A stretch of DNA of 7,999 nt from Microbacteriaceae bacterium UBA963 (GTDB taxonomy: Bacteria > Actinomycetota > Actinomycetes > Actinomycetales > Microbacteriaceae): assembly GCA_002292955.1 (NCBI GenBank), contig DBCH01000080.1:1-7999 (forward strand), in the 5' to 3' direction. Position 1 is the first letter of the stretch. Every line of letters starts with the position of its first letter. Both the position numbers and the translations under genes were made by a program. The notes beneath the pieces were generated by a model. That model made no database searches, was not told the DNA's origin, and saw only the letters and a program-made list of their open reading frames with translations. This document shows, piece after piece, positions 1 to 6,802 of the stretch.

Positions 1-222
1 TTCGTCACTCGTCACTCGCGCGTGGGTCAGACCGACCGTGGCACGAAGACGGGTGGCATTGAGACCGTCGAAGCCCCCCTCCACATCTCGAACGTCGCCG
101 TTGTCGACCCCGAGACCAAGAAGCCAACGCGCGTTGGTTTTCGCGTACAGAAGGTAACGAAGAACGGGGTCTCAAAGACCACGCGCGTTCGTTACGCCAA
201 GAAGTCAGGTAAGGATCTGTAA
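1..222 (+). CDS. rplX: 50S ribosomal protein L24, C-terminal part (5' truncated by window)
   Basis: The frame is open from the first base to a TAA at 220-222 and encodes the last 73 residues of L24. L24 is an early-assembly 23S rRNA binding protein of the large subunit, near the exit of the peptide tunnel. Recognisable stretches are VGQTDRGTKTGGIETVEAP, then HISNVAVVDPETKKPTRVGF, which match the C-terminal half of bacterial L24. The N-terminal KOW motif lies outside the window, so the true start is not visible; the GTG at 22 is internal. The basic end KKSGKDL is normal for actinobacterial L24. The stop overlaps the rplE start as TAATG, which suggests translational coupling. Confidence 0.95.
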   Translation, partial: FVTRHSRVGQTDRGTKTGGIETVEAPLHISNVAVVDPETKKPTRVGFRVQKVTKNGVSKTTRVRYAKKSGKDL

Positions 223-815
223 TGACTGTTACTGCCGCCGCCGCTGGCAAAATCCAGCCGCGCCTTAAGCAGAAGTACCGCTCCGAAATCTTGCCGGCCC
301 TGGCCACTGAGCTCGGACTCAAGAACGTGCACCAGATTCCTGGGCTCACCAAGATTGTGGTGAACATGGGTGTGGGTGAAGCAGCTCGCGATGGCAAGAT
401 CATCGACGGCGCCATTGCCGACATCACGGCCATCACCGGCCAGAAGCCCATGATTACCAAGGCACGCAAGTCGATCGCTCAGTTCAAACTGCGCGAGGGC
501 CAGCCCATTGGCGTGCACGTCACCCTTCGCGGTGACCGCATGTGGGAGTTCCTCGACCGCCTTCTGGCGCTCGCTCTTCCCCGTATCCGTGACTTCCGTG
601 GCCTCTCGCCCAAGCAGTTCGACGGCACGGGAAACTACACCTTTGGCCTCACGGAGCAGTCGATGTTCCACGAGATCAACCAAGACAAGATTGACCGAGT
701 GCGCGGTATGGACATCACCGTCGTCACCACGGCCAAGACAGACGACGAAGGTCGCGCGCTGCTCACAGCACTCGGCTTCCCGTTCAAGCAAGCCGTAAGC
801 CAAGAAGACAACTAA
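222..815 (+). CDS. rplE: 50S ribosomal protein L5
   Basis: L5 belongs to the central protuberance of the 50S subunit, where it binds 5S rRNA and contacts P-site tRNA. The product is 197 residues, slightly longer than the E. coli protein because of an Ala-rich N-terminus typical of actinobacteria. Clear family segments are KIVVNMGVGEA (residues 44-54), the 5S-binding region ITKARKSIAQFKLREG (78-93), RDFRGLSPKQFDGTGNY (123-139) and the C-terminal ITVVTTAKTDDEGRALL. The start is an ATG overlapping the rplX TAA, with AAGGA at 211-215 as Shine-Dalgarno, 6 bases upstream. The frame is intact, with nothing unusual in the protein. Confidence 0.98.
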   Translation: MTVTAAAAGKIQPRLKQKYRSEILPALATELGLKNVHQIPGLTKIVVNMGVGEAARDGKIIDGAIADITAITGQKPMITKARKSIAQFKLREGQPIGVHVTLRGDRMWEFLDRLLALALPRIRDFRGLSPKQFDGTGNYTFGLTEQSMFHEINQDKIDRVRGMDITVVTTAKTDDEGRALLTALGFPFKQAVSQEDN

Positions 816-824
816 ATACTCAAC

Positions 825-866
825 CACCACAGGTCGTCTCCCTTGCAAAGGAGTCGAAACCTGGTG
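825..866 (+). promoter_or_regulatory. Bulged hairpin in the rplE-rpsH gap
   Basis: In the 70-base gap before rpsH, CACC (825-828) pairs with GGTG (863-866) and AGGT (831-834) with ACCT (859-862), leaving an AC bulge. Inside, CG (835-836) can pair with CG (855-856) and CTCC (838-841) with GGAG (850-853). The inner helix would bury the SD-like AAAGGAG at 847-853. The actual rpsH SD (871-875) lies just 3' of the hairpin. The pairing is visible in the sequence. A role as a translational operator or processing site is only inference; there is no terminator-like U tract. Confidence 0.4.
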
Positions 867-870
867 AACA

Positions 871-875
871 AAGGA
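871..875 (+). promoter_or_regulatory. rpsH Shine-Dalgarno, decides the start codon
   Basis: AAGGA lies 10 bases before the ATG at 886 and 16 bases before a second in-frame ATG at 892. The spacing favours the first ATG, giving a protein that begins MTMTDPVADM, the usual start of actinobacterial S8. Confidence 0.65.
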
Positions 876-885
876 TAAAAACTAG

Positions 886-1284
886 ATGACGATGACAGAT
901 CCGGTCGCAGACATGCTGACCCGACTGCGCAACGCCAACACCGCTCACCACGAGCAGGTGTCAATGCCGCACAGCAAACTCAAGACGGGCCTCGCCGAGA
1001 TTCTCAAGCGCGAGGGTTACATTGCCGGTTGGGATGTCGCCGACGCACGCGTAGGCAAGACACTCACGCTGAACCTCAAGTTCGGCCCCAACCGCGAGCC
1101 GTCGATTGCCGGCATCAAGCGCGTTTCAAAGCCTGGACTGCGCGTGTACGCGCGTTCGACCGAAATCCCCAAGGTTCTTGGCGGTCTCGGCGTAGCCATC
1201 CTGTCCACCTCCTCGGGTCTGTTGACCGACCGTGAGGCCGAGAAGAAGGGCGTGGGCGGAGAAGTACTCGCCTACGTGTGGTAG
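886..1284 (+). CDS. rpsH: 30S ribosomal protein S8
   Basis: S8 is a primary binder of the 16S rRNA central domain and a key early factor in small-subunit assembly. In E. coli it is also the translational repressor of the spc operon; whether it does so here is unknown. The product is 132 residues, the normal length. It has the N-terminal DPVADMLTRLRNAN segment (5-18) and the C-terminal RNA-binding signature GVAILSTSSGLLTDREA (102-118), ending in the usual aromatic VW. It follows rplE directly: rpsN, often found between the two, is absent. rplF follows after 6 bases. Confidence 0.98.
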   Translation: MTMTDPVADMLTRLRNANTAHHEQVSMPHSKLKTGLAEILKREGYIAGWDVADARVGKTLTLNLKFGPNREPSIAGIKRVSKPGLRVYARSTEIPKVLGGLGVAILSTSSGLLTDREAEKKGVGGEVLAYVW

Positions 1285-1290
1285 TCGGAC

Positions 1291-1827
1291 ATGTCACGTA
1301 TTGGTCGTCTTCCTATTGACATCCCCGCGGGTGTCACGGTCACCGCAGATAACGGCGTTATCGCGGTCAAGGGCCCCAAAGGCGAGCTGTCGCTCACCGT
1401 TGCGAGCCCCATAGAGGTAGCGATTGCCGATAACCAGATTGTTGTCACGCGGCCCGACGACGAGCGCCTCTCGCGTTCGTTGCACGGACTCACACGAACA
1501 CTCATCAACAACCAGATCATCGGCGTGACCGAGGGTTACACCAAGGGCCTTGAGGTCGTCGGCACGGGTTACCGTGTCGCCGCCAAGGGATCATCTCTTG
1601 AGTTCGCCCTGGGTTACTCGCACTCAATCACGGTCGACCCGCCCGCAGGCATCTCGTTCACGGTCGAAGGCCAGAACAAGATTCTCGTGAGCGGTATCGA
1701 CAAGCAGGCTGTGGGAGAGGTTGCGGCCAACATCCGTAAGCTCCGCAAGCCTGAGCCCTACAAGGGCAAGGGAATTCGTTACGAAGGCGAAGTTGTTCGC
1801 CGCAAGGCCGGAAAGGCTGGTAAGTAG
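1291..1827 (+). CDS. rplF: 50S ribosomal protein L6
   Basis: L6 binds 23S rRNA near the sarcin-ricin loop and the base of the L7/L12 stalk, in the factor-binding region. The 178 residues contain two related domains, as usual: MSRIGRLPIDIPAGV at the start, GYRVAAKG near the start of the second domain, and the C-terminal signature KPEPYKGKGIRYEGE (about 153-167) followed by a basic tail. The ATG lies only 6 bases after the rpsH stop. I see no convincing Shine-Dalgarno ahead of it, so initiation probably depends on ribosomes finishing rpsH. No defects are seen. Confidence 0.98.
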   Translation: MSRIGRLPIDIPAGVTVTADNGVIAVKGPKGELSLTVASPIEVAIADNQIVVTRPDDERLSRSLHGLTRTLINNQIIGVTEGYTKGLEVVGTGYRVAAKGSSLEFALGYSHSITVDPPAGISFTVEGQNKILVSGIDKQAVGEVAANIRKLRKPEPYKGKGIRYEGEVVRRKAGKAGK

Positions 1828-1829
1828 CC

Positions 1830-2201
1830 ATGGCACTCGGAGTTCGAGGAAAGAGTAAGTCGGCCGCACGCGACCGTCGCCACACTCGTTTGCGCAAGAA
1901 GATTGAGGGAACGGCAAGCCGTCCCCGCCTGGTGGTTACCCGTTCGGCCCGCCACGTGTTCGTGCAGGTTATCGACGATGCCAAGGGTCACACGCTGGCC
2001 TTCGCCTCGACCCTCGAGGCCGATATGCGCACCTTTAGCGGTGACAAGACCGCTAAGGCCAAAAAGGTCGGTGAGCTCGTTGCCGAGCGCGCCAAGAAGG
2101 CCGGTATCGAGTCCGTGGTGTTTGACCGCGGTGGAAACAAGTACGCCGGTCGCGTTGCCGCGATTGCCGACGGTGCCCGAGAGGGAGGACTGAGCCTGTG
2201 A
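1830..2201 (+). CDS. rplR: 50S ribosomal protein L18
   Basis: L18 carries 5S rRNA into the central protuberance together with L5. The product is 123 residues, normal for the family. It has a basic Arg/Lys-rich N-terminus (GKSKSAARDRRHTRLRKKI), then the RPRLVVTRSARHVFVQVIDD core strand region, and FDRGGNKYAGRVAAIADGAREGGL near the C-terminus, of which the FDRGG..Y.GRV part is highly conserved. The ATG comes 2 bases after the rplF stop, with GAAAGG (1811-1816) as a somewhat distant SD. The TGA stop overlaps the GTG of rpsE by four bases. Confidence 0.97.
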   Translation: MALGVRGKSKSAARDRRHTRLRKKIEGTASRPRLVVTRSARHVFVQVIDDAKGHTLAFASTLEADMRTFSGDKTAKAKKVGELVAERAKKAGIESVVFDRGGNKYAGRVAAIADGAREGGLSL

Positions 2202-3004
2202 GCGAAGAAATCGAAACCCCAGAAGTGACCGAAGAGGTTGCTGCCGCCCCGGCCGCCGTTGACGCAGTTGCTGATGCAGCCGTGACGACGGATGCCGCAG
2301 AAGGCGCCGAAGCTGCTCCGGCAGCAGAGAGCGCCGACAACCGAAACGAGCCTCGTGAGGCACGTCGCGGTTCGCGCGAACGCAACCCCAACCAGGGCCG
2401 CAACAGCCGCGATCGTGACGCCGAGAAGAGCCAGTTCCTTGAGCGCGTTGTCACCATCAACCGCGTTTCCAAAGTGGTCAAGGGTGGTCGTCGCTTCAGC
2501 TTCACCGCGCTGGTCGTTGTGGGAGACGGTAACGGCATGGTGGGTGTGGGCTACGGCAAGGCTAAGGAGGTCCCCCTGGCTATCGCCAAGGGTGTCGAAG
2601 ATGCCAAGAAGAACTTCTTCCGCGTGCCTCGCGTAGCTGCCACGATTCCTCACCCCGTCCAGGGTGAGGCCGCCGCTGGTGTGGTGCTCCTGCGTCCGGC
2701 TGCTGCCGGTACCGGTGTTATCGCCGGTGGTCCGGTTCGTGCCGTACTCGAGTGCGCCGGTATCCACGACGTGCTGAGCAAGTCGCTGGGTTCGTCGAAC
2801 ACCATCAACATTGTTCACGCCACCGTGGAGGCCCTCAAGCAGCTCGAAGAGCCGCGCGCCGTGGCCGCTCGTCGTGGCCTCGATTTTGATCAGGTTGCTC
2901 CGGCTCGCCTCGTGCGCGCCGAAGCCGAGGCCCTCGCGGCGGCAAAGGATGCCGCCAAGGCAACCGCTGCTGCCGAAAAGGCCGCTGCAAAGGCAGGTGT
3001 CTAA
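2198..3004 (+). CDS. rpsE: 30S ribosomal protein S5 with N- and C-terminal extensions
   Basis: S5 sits beside S4 and S3 on the 30S subunit; it affects decoding accuracy and unwinding of mRNA at the entry channel, and is the target of spectinomycin resistance changes. The conserved core begins near FLERVVTINRVSKVVKGGRR (80-99), followed by SFTALVVVGDGNGMVGVGYGKA and the C-terminal domain with GTGVIAGGPVRAVLE and GSSNTINIVHAT. At 268 residues it is much longer than the E. coli protein (about 167). Residues 1-47 carry 13 acidic and no basic residues; 48-77 are rich in Arg and Asn; about 241-268 form an Ala/Lys/Glu tail. The start is GTG at 2198, overlapping the rplR stop as GTGA, with a strong SD GGGAGGA at 2183-2189. 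The frame is continuous across the tails, so they are not a start-site error. Confidence 0.96.
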   Translation: MSEEIETPEVTEEVAAAPAAVDAVADAAVTTDAAEGAEAAPAAESADNRNEPREARRGSRERNPNQGRNSRDRDAEKSQFLERVVTINRVSKVVKGGRRFSFTALVVVGDGNGMVGVGYGKAKEVPLAIAKGVEDAKKNFFRVPRVAATIPHPVQGEAAAGVVLLRPAAAGTGVIAGGPVRAVLECAGIHDVLSKSLGSSNTINIVHATVEALKQLEEPRAVAARRGLDFDQVAPARLVRAEAEALAAAKDAAKATAAAEKAAAKAGV

Positions 3005-3189
3005 TGGCTGCTCGTCTCAAGGTGACGCAGATCAAGTCCGTAATCAGTGAAAAACAGAACCAGCGCGACACGCTTCGCAGTCTGGGCCTCAAGCGCATTG
3101 GCGACATTGTTGTCAAAGAAGATAGCCCGGTAAACCGTGGCTACGTGCGCACCGTGGCTCACCTGGTGAAGGTCGAGGAGATTGACTAA
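3004..3189 (+). CDS. rpmD: 50S ribosomal protein L30
   Basis: L30 is a small one-domain protein of the large subunit. The 61-residue product has the usual layout: basic strand ARLKVTQIKSVIS, a helix with RDTLRSLGLKRIGD, and the closing strand VNRGYVRTVAHLVKVEEID. Its ATG overlaps the rpsE TAA (TAATG), and its own TAA overlaps the rplO ATG in the same way, so it is coupled on both sides. AAAGG at 2989-2993, within the rpsE end, can serve as SD with 10 bases spacing. Confidence 0.97.
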   Translation: MAARLKVTQIKSVISEKQNQRDTLRSLGLKRIGDIVVKEDSPVNRGYVRTVAHLVKVEEID

Positions 3190-3974
3190 TGGCCGAAGAA
3201 AAGAAGCCCGCCGCTAAGGCGGCAGCCCCCAAGGCTGCCGCGGCCAAGCCGGCTACCGAGAAAGCTGCCGCCCCCAAGGCTGCTGCTAAGCCCGCAACCG
3301 CTAAGGCTGCTCCGGCGAAGGCCGCTGCACCGAAGGCCGCTGCCGCCAAGCCCGCGACCGAGAAAGCTGCCGCTCCGAAGGCTGCTGCTGCCAAGCCCGC
3401 TACTGAGAAGGCCGCTGCGCCTGCCTCAGCCGCAGCGAAGGCTGACGCACCCAAGGCCGAGGCGCCCAAAGCTGCCGCTCCGAAGGCTGCTGTAGCCCCA
3501 AAGGCGAAGGCCAAGAAGCCCGTAGCTGAAAAGCGCGATCAGGTCATCAAGGTGCACCACCTCCGTCCCGCCGCCGGATCCAAGAAGCCGCGCACCCGCG
3601 TGGGCCGTGGTGAAGGTTCAAAGGGTAAGACGGCTGGTCGCGGTACCAAGGGAACCAAGGCTCGTTACCAGGTCAAGATTGGTTTCGAGGGTGGTCAGAT
3701 GCCCCTGCACATGCGCACCCCGAAACTGCGTGGATTCAAGAACCCGTTCCGCGTGGAGTACCAGGTGGTCAACCTCGACAAGCTTGCCGAGCTTTATCCC
3801 TCGGGAGGAGAGGTCACCATCGTCGACCTCGTGTCGAAGGGTGCCGTTCGCAAGAACGAAAAGGTCAAGGTTCTTGGCAACGGCGACATTGGGGTTAAAC
3901 TCAATGTCACCGTAGACAAGGTCTCGAGCTCAGCTGAGCAGAAGATCGTCGCCGCCGGCGGATCCGTCAAGTAG
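3189..3974 (+). CDS. rplO: 50S ribosomal protein L15 with long Lys/Ala/Pro N-terminal tail
   Basis: L15 is a late-assembly 50S protein. The conserved part starts near residue 118 (VIKVHHLRPAAGSKKPRTRV), followed by GRGEGSKGKTAGRGTKGTKAR (140-160) and FEGGQMPLHMRTPKLRGFKN (166-185). This core of about 144 residues is the normal full length of bacterial L15. Before it lie about 117 residues of almost only Ala, Lys, Pro, Thr and Glu, with repeats of AAAAKPATEKAAAPK. The ATG at 3189 has a strong SD (GAGGAG, 3175-3180, 8 bases spacing) and overlaps the rpmD stop as TAATG, so the tail is very probably translated. An internal start near residue 118 would need a non-standard codon; I see none with an SD. 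The tail resembles histone H1-type basic tails and is presumably disordered; its role is unknown. Confidence 0.96.
   Translation: MAEEKKPAAKAAAPKAAAAKPATEKAAAPKAAAKPATAKAAPAKAAAPKAAAAKPATEKAAAPKAAAAKPATEKAAAPASAAAKADAPKAEAPKAAAPKAAVAPKAKAKKPVAEKRDQVIKVHHLRPAAGSKKPRTRVGRGEGSKGKTAGRGTKGTKARYQVKIGFEGGQMPLHMRTPKLRGFKNPFRVEYQVVNLDKLAELYPSGGEVTIVDLVSKGAVRKNEKVKVLGNGDIGVKLNVTVDKVSSSAEQKIVAAGGSVK
3234..3425 (+). repeat. 15-residue (45-base) repeats encoding the L15 tail
   Basis: The protein unit AAAAKPATEKAAAPK occurs at residues 16-30 (3234-3278) and 50-64 (3336-3380), and again at 65-79 (3381-3425) with the final Lys changed to Ala. A looser copy with KPATAKAA lies at residues 34-41. Units 1 and 2 are identical in protein but differ in 7 of 15 codons, all by synonymous change. 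The DNA repeats are therefore not recent slippage products, and the amino acid pattern appears to be what is kept. Confidence 0.85.
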
Positions 3975-4011
3975 ACCCGACCACCTTCTCGCTCGAAAAC
4001 GGAGACATATC

Positions 4012-5334
4012 GTGTTTAGCGCTATCGGACGGATTTTCCGCACACCCGACCTGCGACGCAAGATTGCGTTCACGCTGGGAATTGTTGTGCTGTTCCGTCT
4101 TGGTTCGTTCATCCCCAGCCCGTTCGTCGACTTCTCGAACGTGCAAACGTGTCTGGCCGCAAACCAGAACACGTCGGGTCTGTACGAGCTGGTAAACCTG
4201 TTCTCCGGTGGTGCTCTCCTTCAGCTGTCCATTTTTGCTCTCGGAATCATGCCGTACATTACGGCGTCAATCATCATCCAGCTGCTCCGTGTGGTGATTC
4301 CTCACTTTGAGGCTCTCCACAAGGAAGGCCAGGCTGGCCAGAGCAAGCTCACCCAGTACACGCGCTACCTCACCATTGCCTTGGGAATTCTGCAGTCCAC
4401 CACGCTCATCACGGTGGCTCGCAGTGGTGCCCTGTTCGGCAACTCGTCGGAGCCGGCTTGTGCGCAGTTGCTCACCAATGAAGCCTGGTACGCCATTCTG
4501 CTCATGGTGATCACCATGACCGCGGGTACCGGTTTGATCATGTGGATGGCCGAGCTCGTCACCGAGCGCGGTATCGGCAACGGCATGTCCTTGCTCATCT
4601 TCATCTCGATTGCGTCCATCTTCCCCACGTCGATGGGCTCGATCTTCGCCAGCAAGGGACTCAACACGTTCCTGATCGTTCTCGCCGTGGGTCTGGTCAT
4701 CGTGGGACTGATTGTGTTCGTGGAGCAGTCACAACGGCGTATCCCCGTGCAGTACGCGAAACGTATTGTTGGTCGGCGCACCTACGGCGGAAACAACACG
4801 TACATTCCGCTCAAGGTCAACATGGCCGGTGTTATTCCGGTGATTTTTGCTTCGTCGCTGCTCTACCTGCCGGCGCTCATCGCGCAGTTCAACCAGCCGG
4901 CCGCCGGTCAACCCGCCGCAGAGTGGGTGACGTGGATTACCAACAACCTCGTCACGGGTGACAGCCCCATGTACATGGCGCTCTTCTTCCTGCTTATCGT
5001 GGGCTTCACGTACTTCTACGTGGCCATCACGTTCAACCCCGACGAGGTTTCCGAGAACATGAAGCAGTACGGCGGCTTCATTCCGGGTATCCGCGCGGGT
5101 CGCCCCACAGCCGAGTACCTCAACTACGTGCTCACCCGCATCACCCTTCCCGGTTCGCTCTACCTCGGTCTGGTCGCGCTCATCCCGCTGGTGGCGCTCA
5201 CGCTTTTGGGAGCCAACACCAACTTCCCCTTCGGCGGAACGTCAATTCTGATCATCGTGGGTGTGGGTCTCGAAACCGTAAAGCAGATTGACTCGCAACT
5301 GCAGCAGCGACACTACGAGGGTCTTCTCAAGTGA
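4012..5334 (+). CDS. secY: Protein translocase channel subunit SecY
   Basis: SecY is the membrane channel through which unfolded proteins are exported by SecA or inserted with the ribosome and signal recognition particle. The 440-residue product shows the expected ten-helix layout: the first helix at about 18-37, GGALLQLSIFALGIMPYITA (66-85) with the second, the signature WMAELVTERGIGNGMSLLIF (178-197), the basic cytosolic loop QRRIPVQYAKR (241-251), and the loop GGFIPGIRAG (354-363), whose Arg361 matches the Arg essential for SecA-driven export in E. coli. The start is GTG at 4012 with GGAGA at 4001-4005. The last codons overlap adk (GTGA). Co-transcription ties export capacity to ribosome supply, as in most bacteria. 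Confidence 0.98.
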   Translation: MFSAIGRIFRTPDLRRKIAFTLGIVVLFRLGSFIPSPFVDFSNVQTCLAANQNTSGLYELVNLFSGGALLQLSIFALGIMPYITASIIIQLLRVVIPHFEALHKEGQAGQSKLTQYTRYLTIALGILQSTTLITVARSGALFGNSSEPACAQLLTNEAWYAILLMVITMTAGTGLIMWMAELVTERGIGNGMSLLIFISIASIFPTSMGSIFASKGLNTFLIVLAVGLVIVGLIVFVEQSQRRIPVQYAKRIVGRRTYGGNNTYIPLKVNMAGVIPVIFASSLLYLPALIAQFNQPAAGQPAAEWVTWITNNLVTGDSPMYMALFFLLIVGFTYFYVAITFNPDEVSENMKQYGGFIPGIRAGRPTAEYLNYVLTRITLPGSLYLGLVALIPLVALTLLGANTNFPFGGTSILIIVGVGLETVKQIDSQLQQRHYEGLLK

Positions 5335-5915
5335 CGCGCCTGCTCCTCGTCGGCCCGCCAGGCGCCGGTAAGGGTACGCAGGCCGCGATTCTTGCCGAGA
5401 CATACGGCATCCCCGCGATTTCTACCGGGGATATCTTTCGAAGCAACGTTGTGAACGGAACGCCCCTGGGGCTGCAGGTAAAAGCGATTATGGAAGCCGG
5501 TGAGTACGTTCCCGACGACCTCACCAACGAGATTGTGGCAGCTCGGTTGGGCGAGACCGACGCCCGTGCCGGGTTTTTGCTCGACGGCTATCCCCGCACC
5601 CTCGATCAGGTAAACGAACTCGACCGCATTCTGTCCATCGACCACGCGGGCGTCGACGCTGTCGTTCTCCTCGAAGCCGAAACCGACGAGGTGGTGGCCC
5701 GCCTCCTCAAGCGCGCTATCGAACAGGGTCGAATCGACGACACCGAAGAGGTGATTCGTCACCGCATGGATGTCTATGCCGAGCAGACATCGCCCATCAT
5801 CGCCGTATACGACAAGCGCGACCTCGTGGTTCGCGTGAACGCCCTCGGCGCCGTCGACGAGGTCACGGCGCGCATCGTCGATGCACTGGCTCAGCGCAAC
5901 ATCTCGGCTGTCTAG
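5331..5915 (+). CDS. adk: Adenylate kinase, short-LID type
   Basis: This cytosolic enzyme catalyses ATP + AMP to 2 ADP and sets the adenylate energy charge. Visible motifs are the P-loop GPPGAGKGT (8-16), the AMP-binding STGDIF (31-36), the family signature FLLDGYPRT (82-90) and the lid motif GRIDDTEEVIRHR (133-145). The lid is the short type without the zinc-binding cysteines, as in Mycobacterium and Streptomyces; the length of 194 residues agrees. The start is GTG at 5331, overlapping the secY TGA, with GAGGG at 5317-5321 as SD. Its place between secY and map is the common arrangement in Gram-positive bacteria. Confidence 0.98.
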   Translation: MTRLLLVGPPGAGKGTQAAILAETYGIPAISTGDIFRSNVVNGTPLGLQVKAIMEAGEYVPDDLTNEIVAARLGETDARAGFLLDGYPRTLDQVNELDRILSIDHAGVDAVVLLEAETDEVVARLLKRAIEQGRIDDTEEVIRHRMDVYAEQTSPIIAVYDKRDLVVRVNALGAVDEVTARIVDALAQRNISAV

Positions 5916-5922
5916 CATCCCC

Positions 5923-6768
5923 GTGTTCGCACGCGCCAACTTCTACAAGTCTGCCGAAGAGATTCGGCTCATGGTAGAGCCCGGATTAGCGACCGCCGCC
6001 GCTCTCGACGCCGCGCGCGCAACGATTGCTGTGGGCGCGACCACGCTGGAGGTGGATGCCGCGGCCGAGCGCGCCATCGTGATGCACGGCGGATCGTCGA
6101 ACTTCAAGCTGGTGCCGGGGTACCGGCACACCGTGTGTGCGTCGGTCAACGACGAGGTGGTGCACGGAATTCCCACGGCCCGCGCGTTGGCCGCCGGCGA
6201 TATCGTCTCCATCGATGCCGGTGCCATTCTGGGCGGCTGGAACGGGGATGCCGCCATAACTGTTGTCTTGCCGGATGCCTCCCGCCCGGAACTCGTTGCC
6301 GAGCGCCAAACCCTCTCGGCGGTGACGCGCGGTTCGCTCTGGGCGGGCATCGCACGACTGGCCAGCGCCAAGCACCTCAACGAACTGGGTGACGCCATCG
6401 AGGGCTACATCGAAGACGAGGGATCCCGGCTCGGCCACGAATTCGGCATTCTTACCGAGTATGTGGGTCACGGCATTGGACGTTCCATGCACGAGGATCC
6501 GCCGGTCTTTAACTTCCGGGTCAAGGGCAAAGGTCCGGACGTGAAACCGGGACTCGTTGTGGCGATCGAGCCCATGGTCACGTGGGGGAGTCCGGAGACC
6601 AAGGTGCTCGACGACGGTTGGACGGTCTCCACGGTTGACGGGCTTTCCGCCTGTCACTGGGAGCACACGGTTGCCGTGCACAAGGACGGAATTTGGGTCA
6701 CCACGGCGGCCGACGGTGGAGCCGCCGAGCTTGCCGACTGGGGCGTCACCCCCGTTCGCCCTGCCTAG
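5923..6768 (+). CDS. map: Type I methionine aminopeptidase
   Basis: The enzyme removes the initiator methionine from new proteins. With the GTG at 5923 as start it has 281 residues. All five metal ligands of the family are present: Asp98 (SIDAGA), Asp109 (NGDAA), His183 (GHGIG), Glu216 (AIEPMV) and Glu247 (WEHT). The substrate-side histidines are His81 (NDEVVHGIP) and His190 (MHEDPP). I chose GTG 5923 because the family alignment begins near YKSAEEIRLM, and it falls 7 bases after the adk stop. An in-frame ATG at 5881, inside adk, would add 14 residues unlike the family. Neither start has a clear SD, so the start is the uncertain part; reinitiation after adk is likely. Confidence 0.93.
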   Translation: MFARANFYKSAEEIRLMVEPGLATAAALDAARATIAVGATTLEVDAAAERAIVMHGGSSNFKLVPGYRHTVCASVNDEVVHGIPTARALAAGDIVSIDAGAILGGWNGDAAITVVLPDASRPELVAERQTLSAVTRGSLWAGIARLASAKHLNELGDAIEGYIEDEGSRLGHEFGILTEYVGHGIGRSMHEDPPVFNFRVKGKGPDVKPGLVVAIEPMVTWGSPETKVLDDGWTVSTVDGLSACHWEHTVAVHKDGIWVTTAADGGAAELADWGVTPVRPA

Positions 6769-6802
6769 CCTCTTCTTCAGGGTCGCGCGAAAGTCGTCTC
6801 GA

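Noticed and set aside
864..878. Mini-frame GTG AAC AAA GGA TAA preceded by AAAGGAG, as a possible leader peptide of rpsH
   Set aside because: Four codons with no regulatory codon pattern; the frame overlaps the hairpin arm and the real rpsH SD. Likely chance.
816..885. Remnant of a decayed rpsN gene
   Set aside because: No frame of this 70-base stretch shows the CxxC or RxCxxCG type segments of S14. Absence is clear, but decay cannot be shown.
3234..3425. 45-base repeats as CRISPR or mobile-element repeats
   Set aside because: They are in frame, encode the same residues with differing codons, and have no spacers or inverted ends.
3189..3539. L15 tail as a wrong start site, with the real start at an internal codon
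   Set aside because: The ATG at 3189 has a strong SD and a TAATG overlap with rpmD. No ATG, GTG or TTG with an SD is seen at the start of the L15 core.
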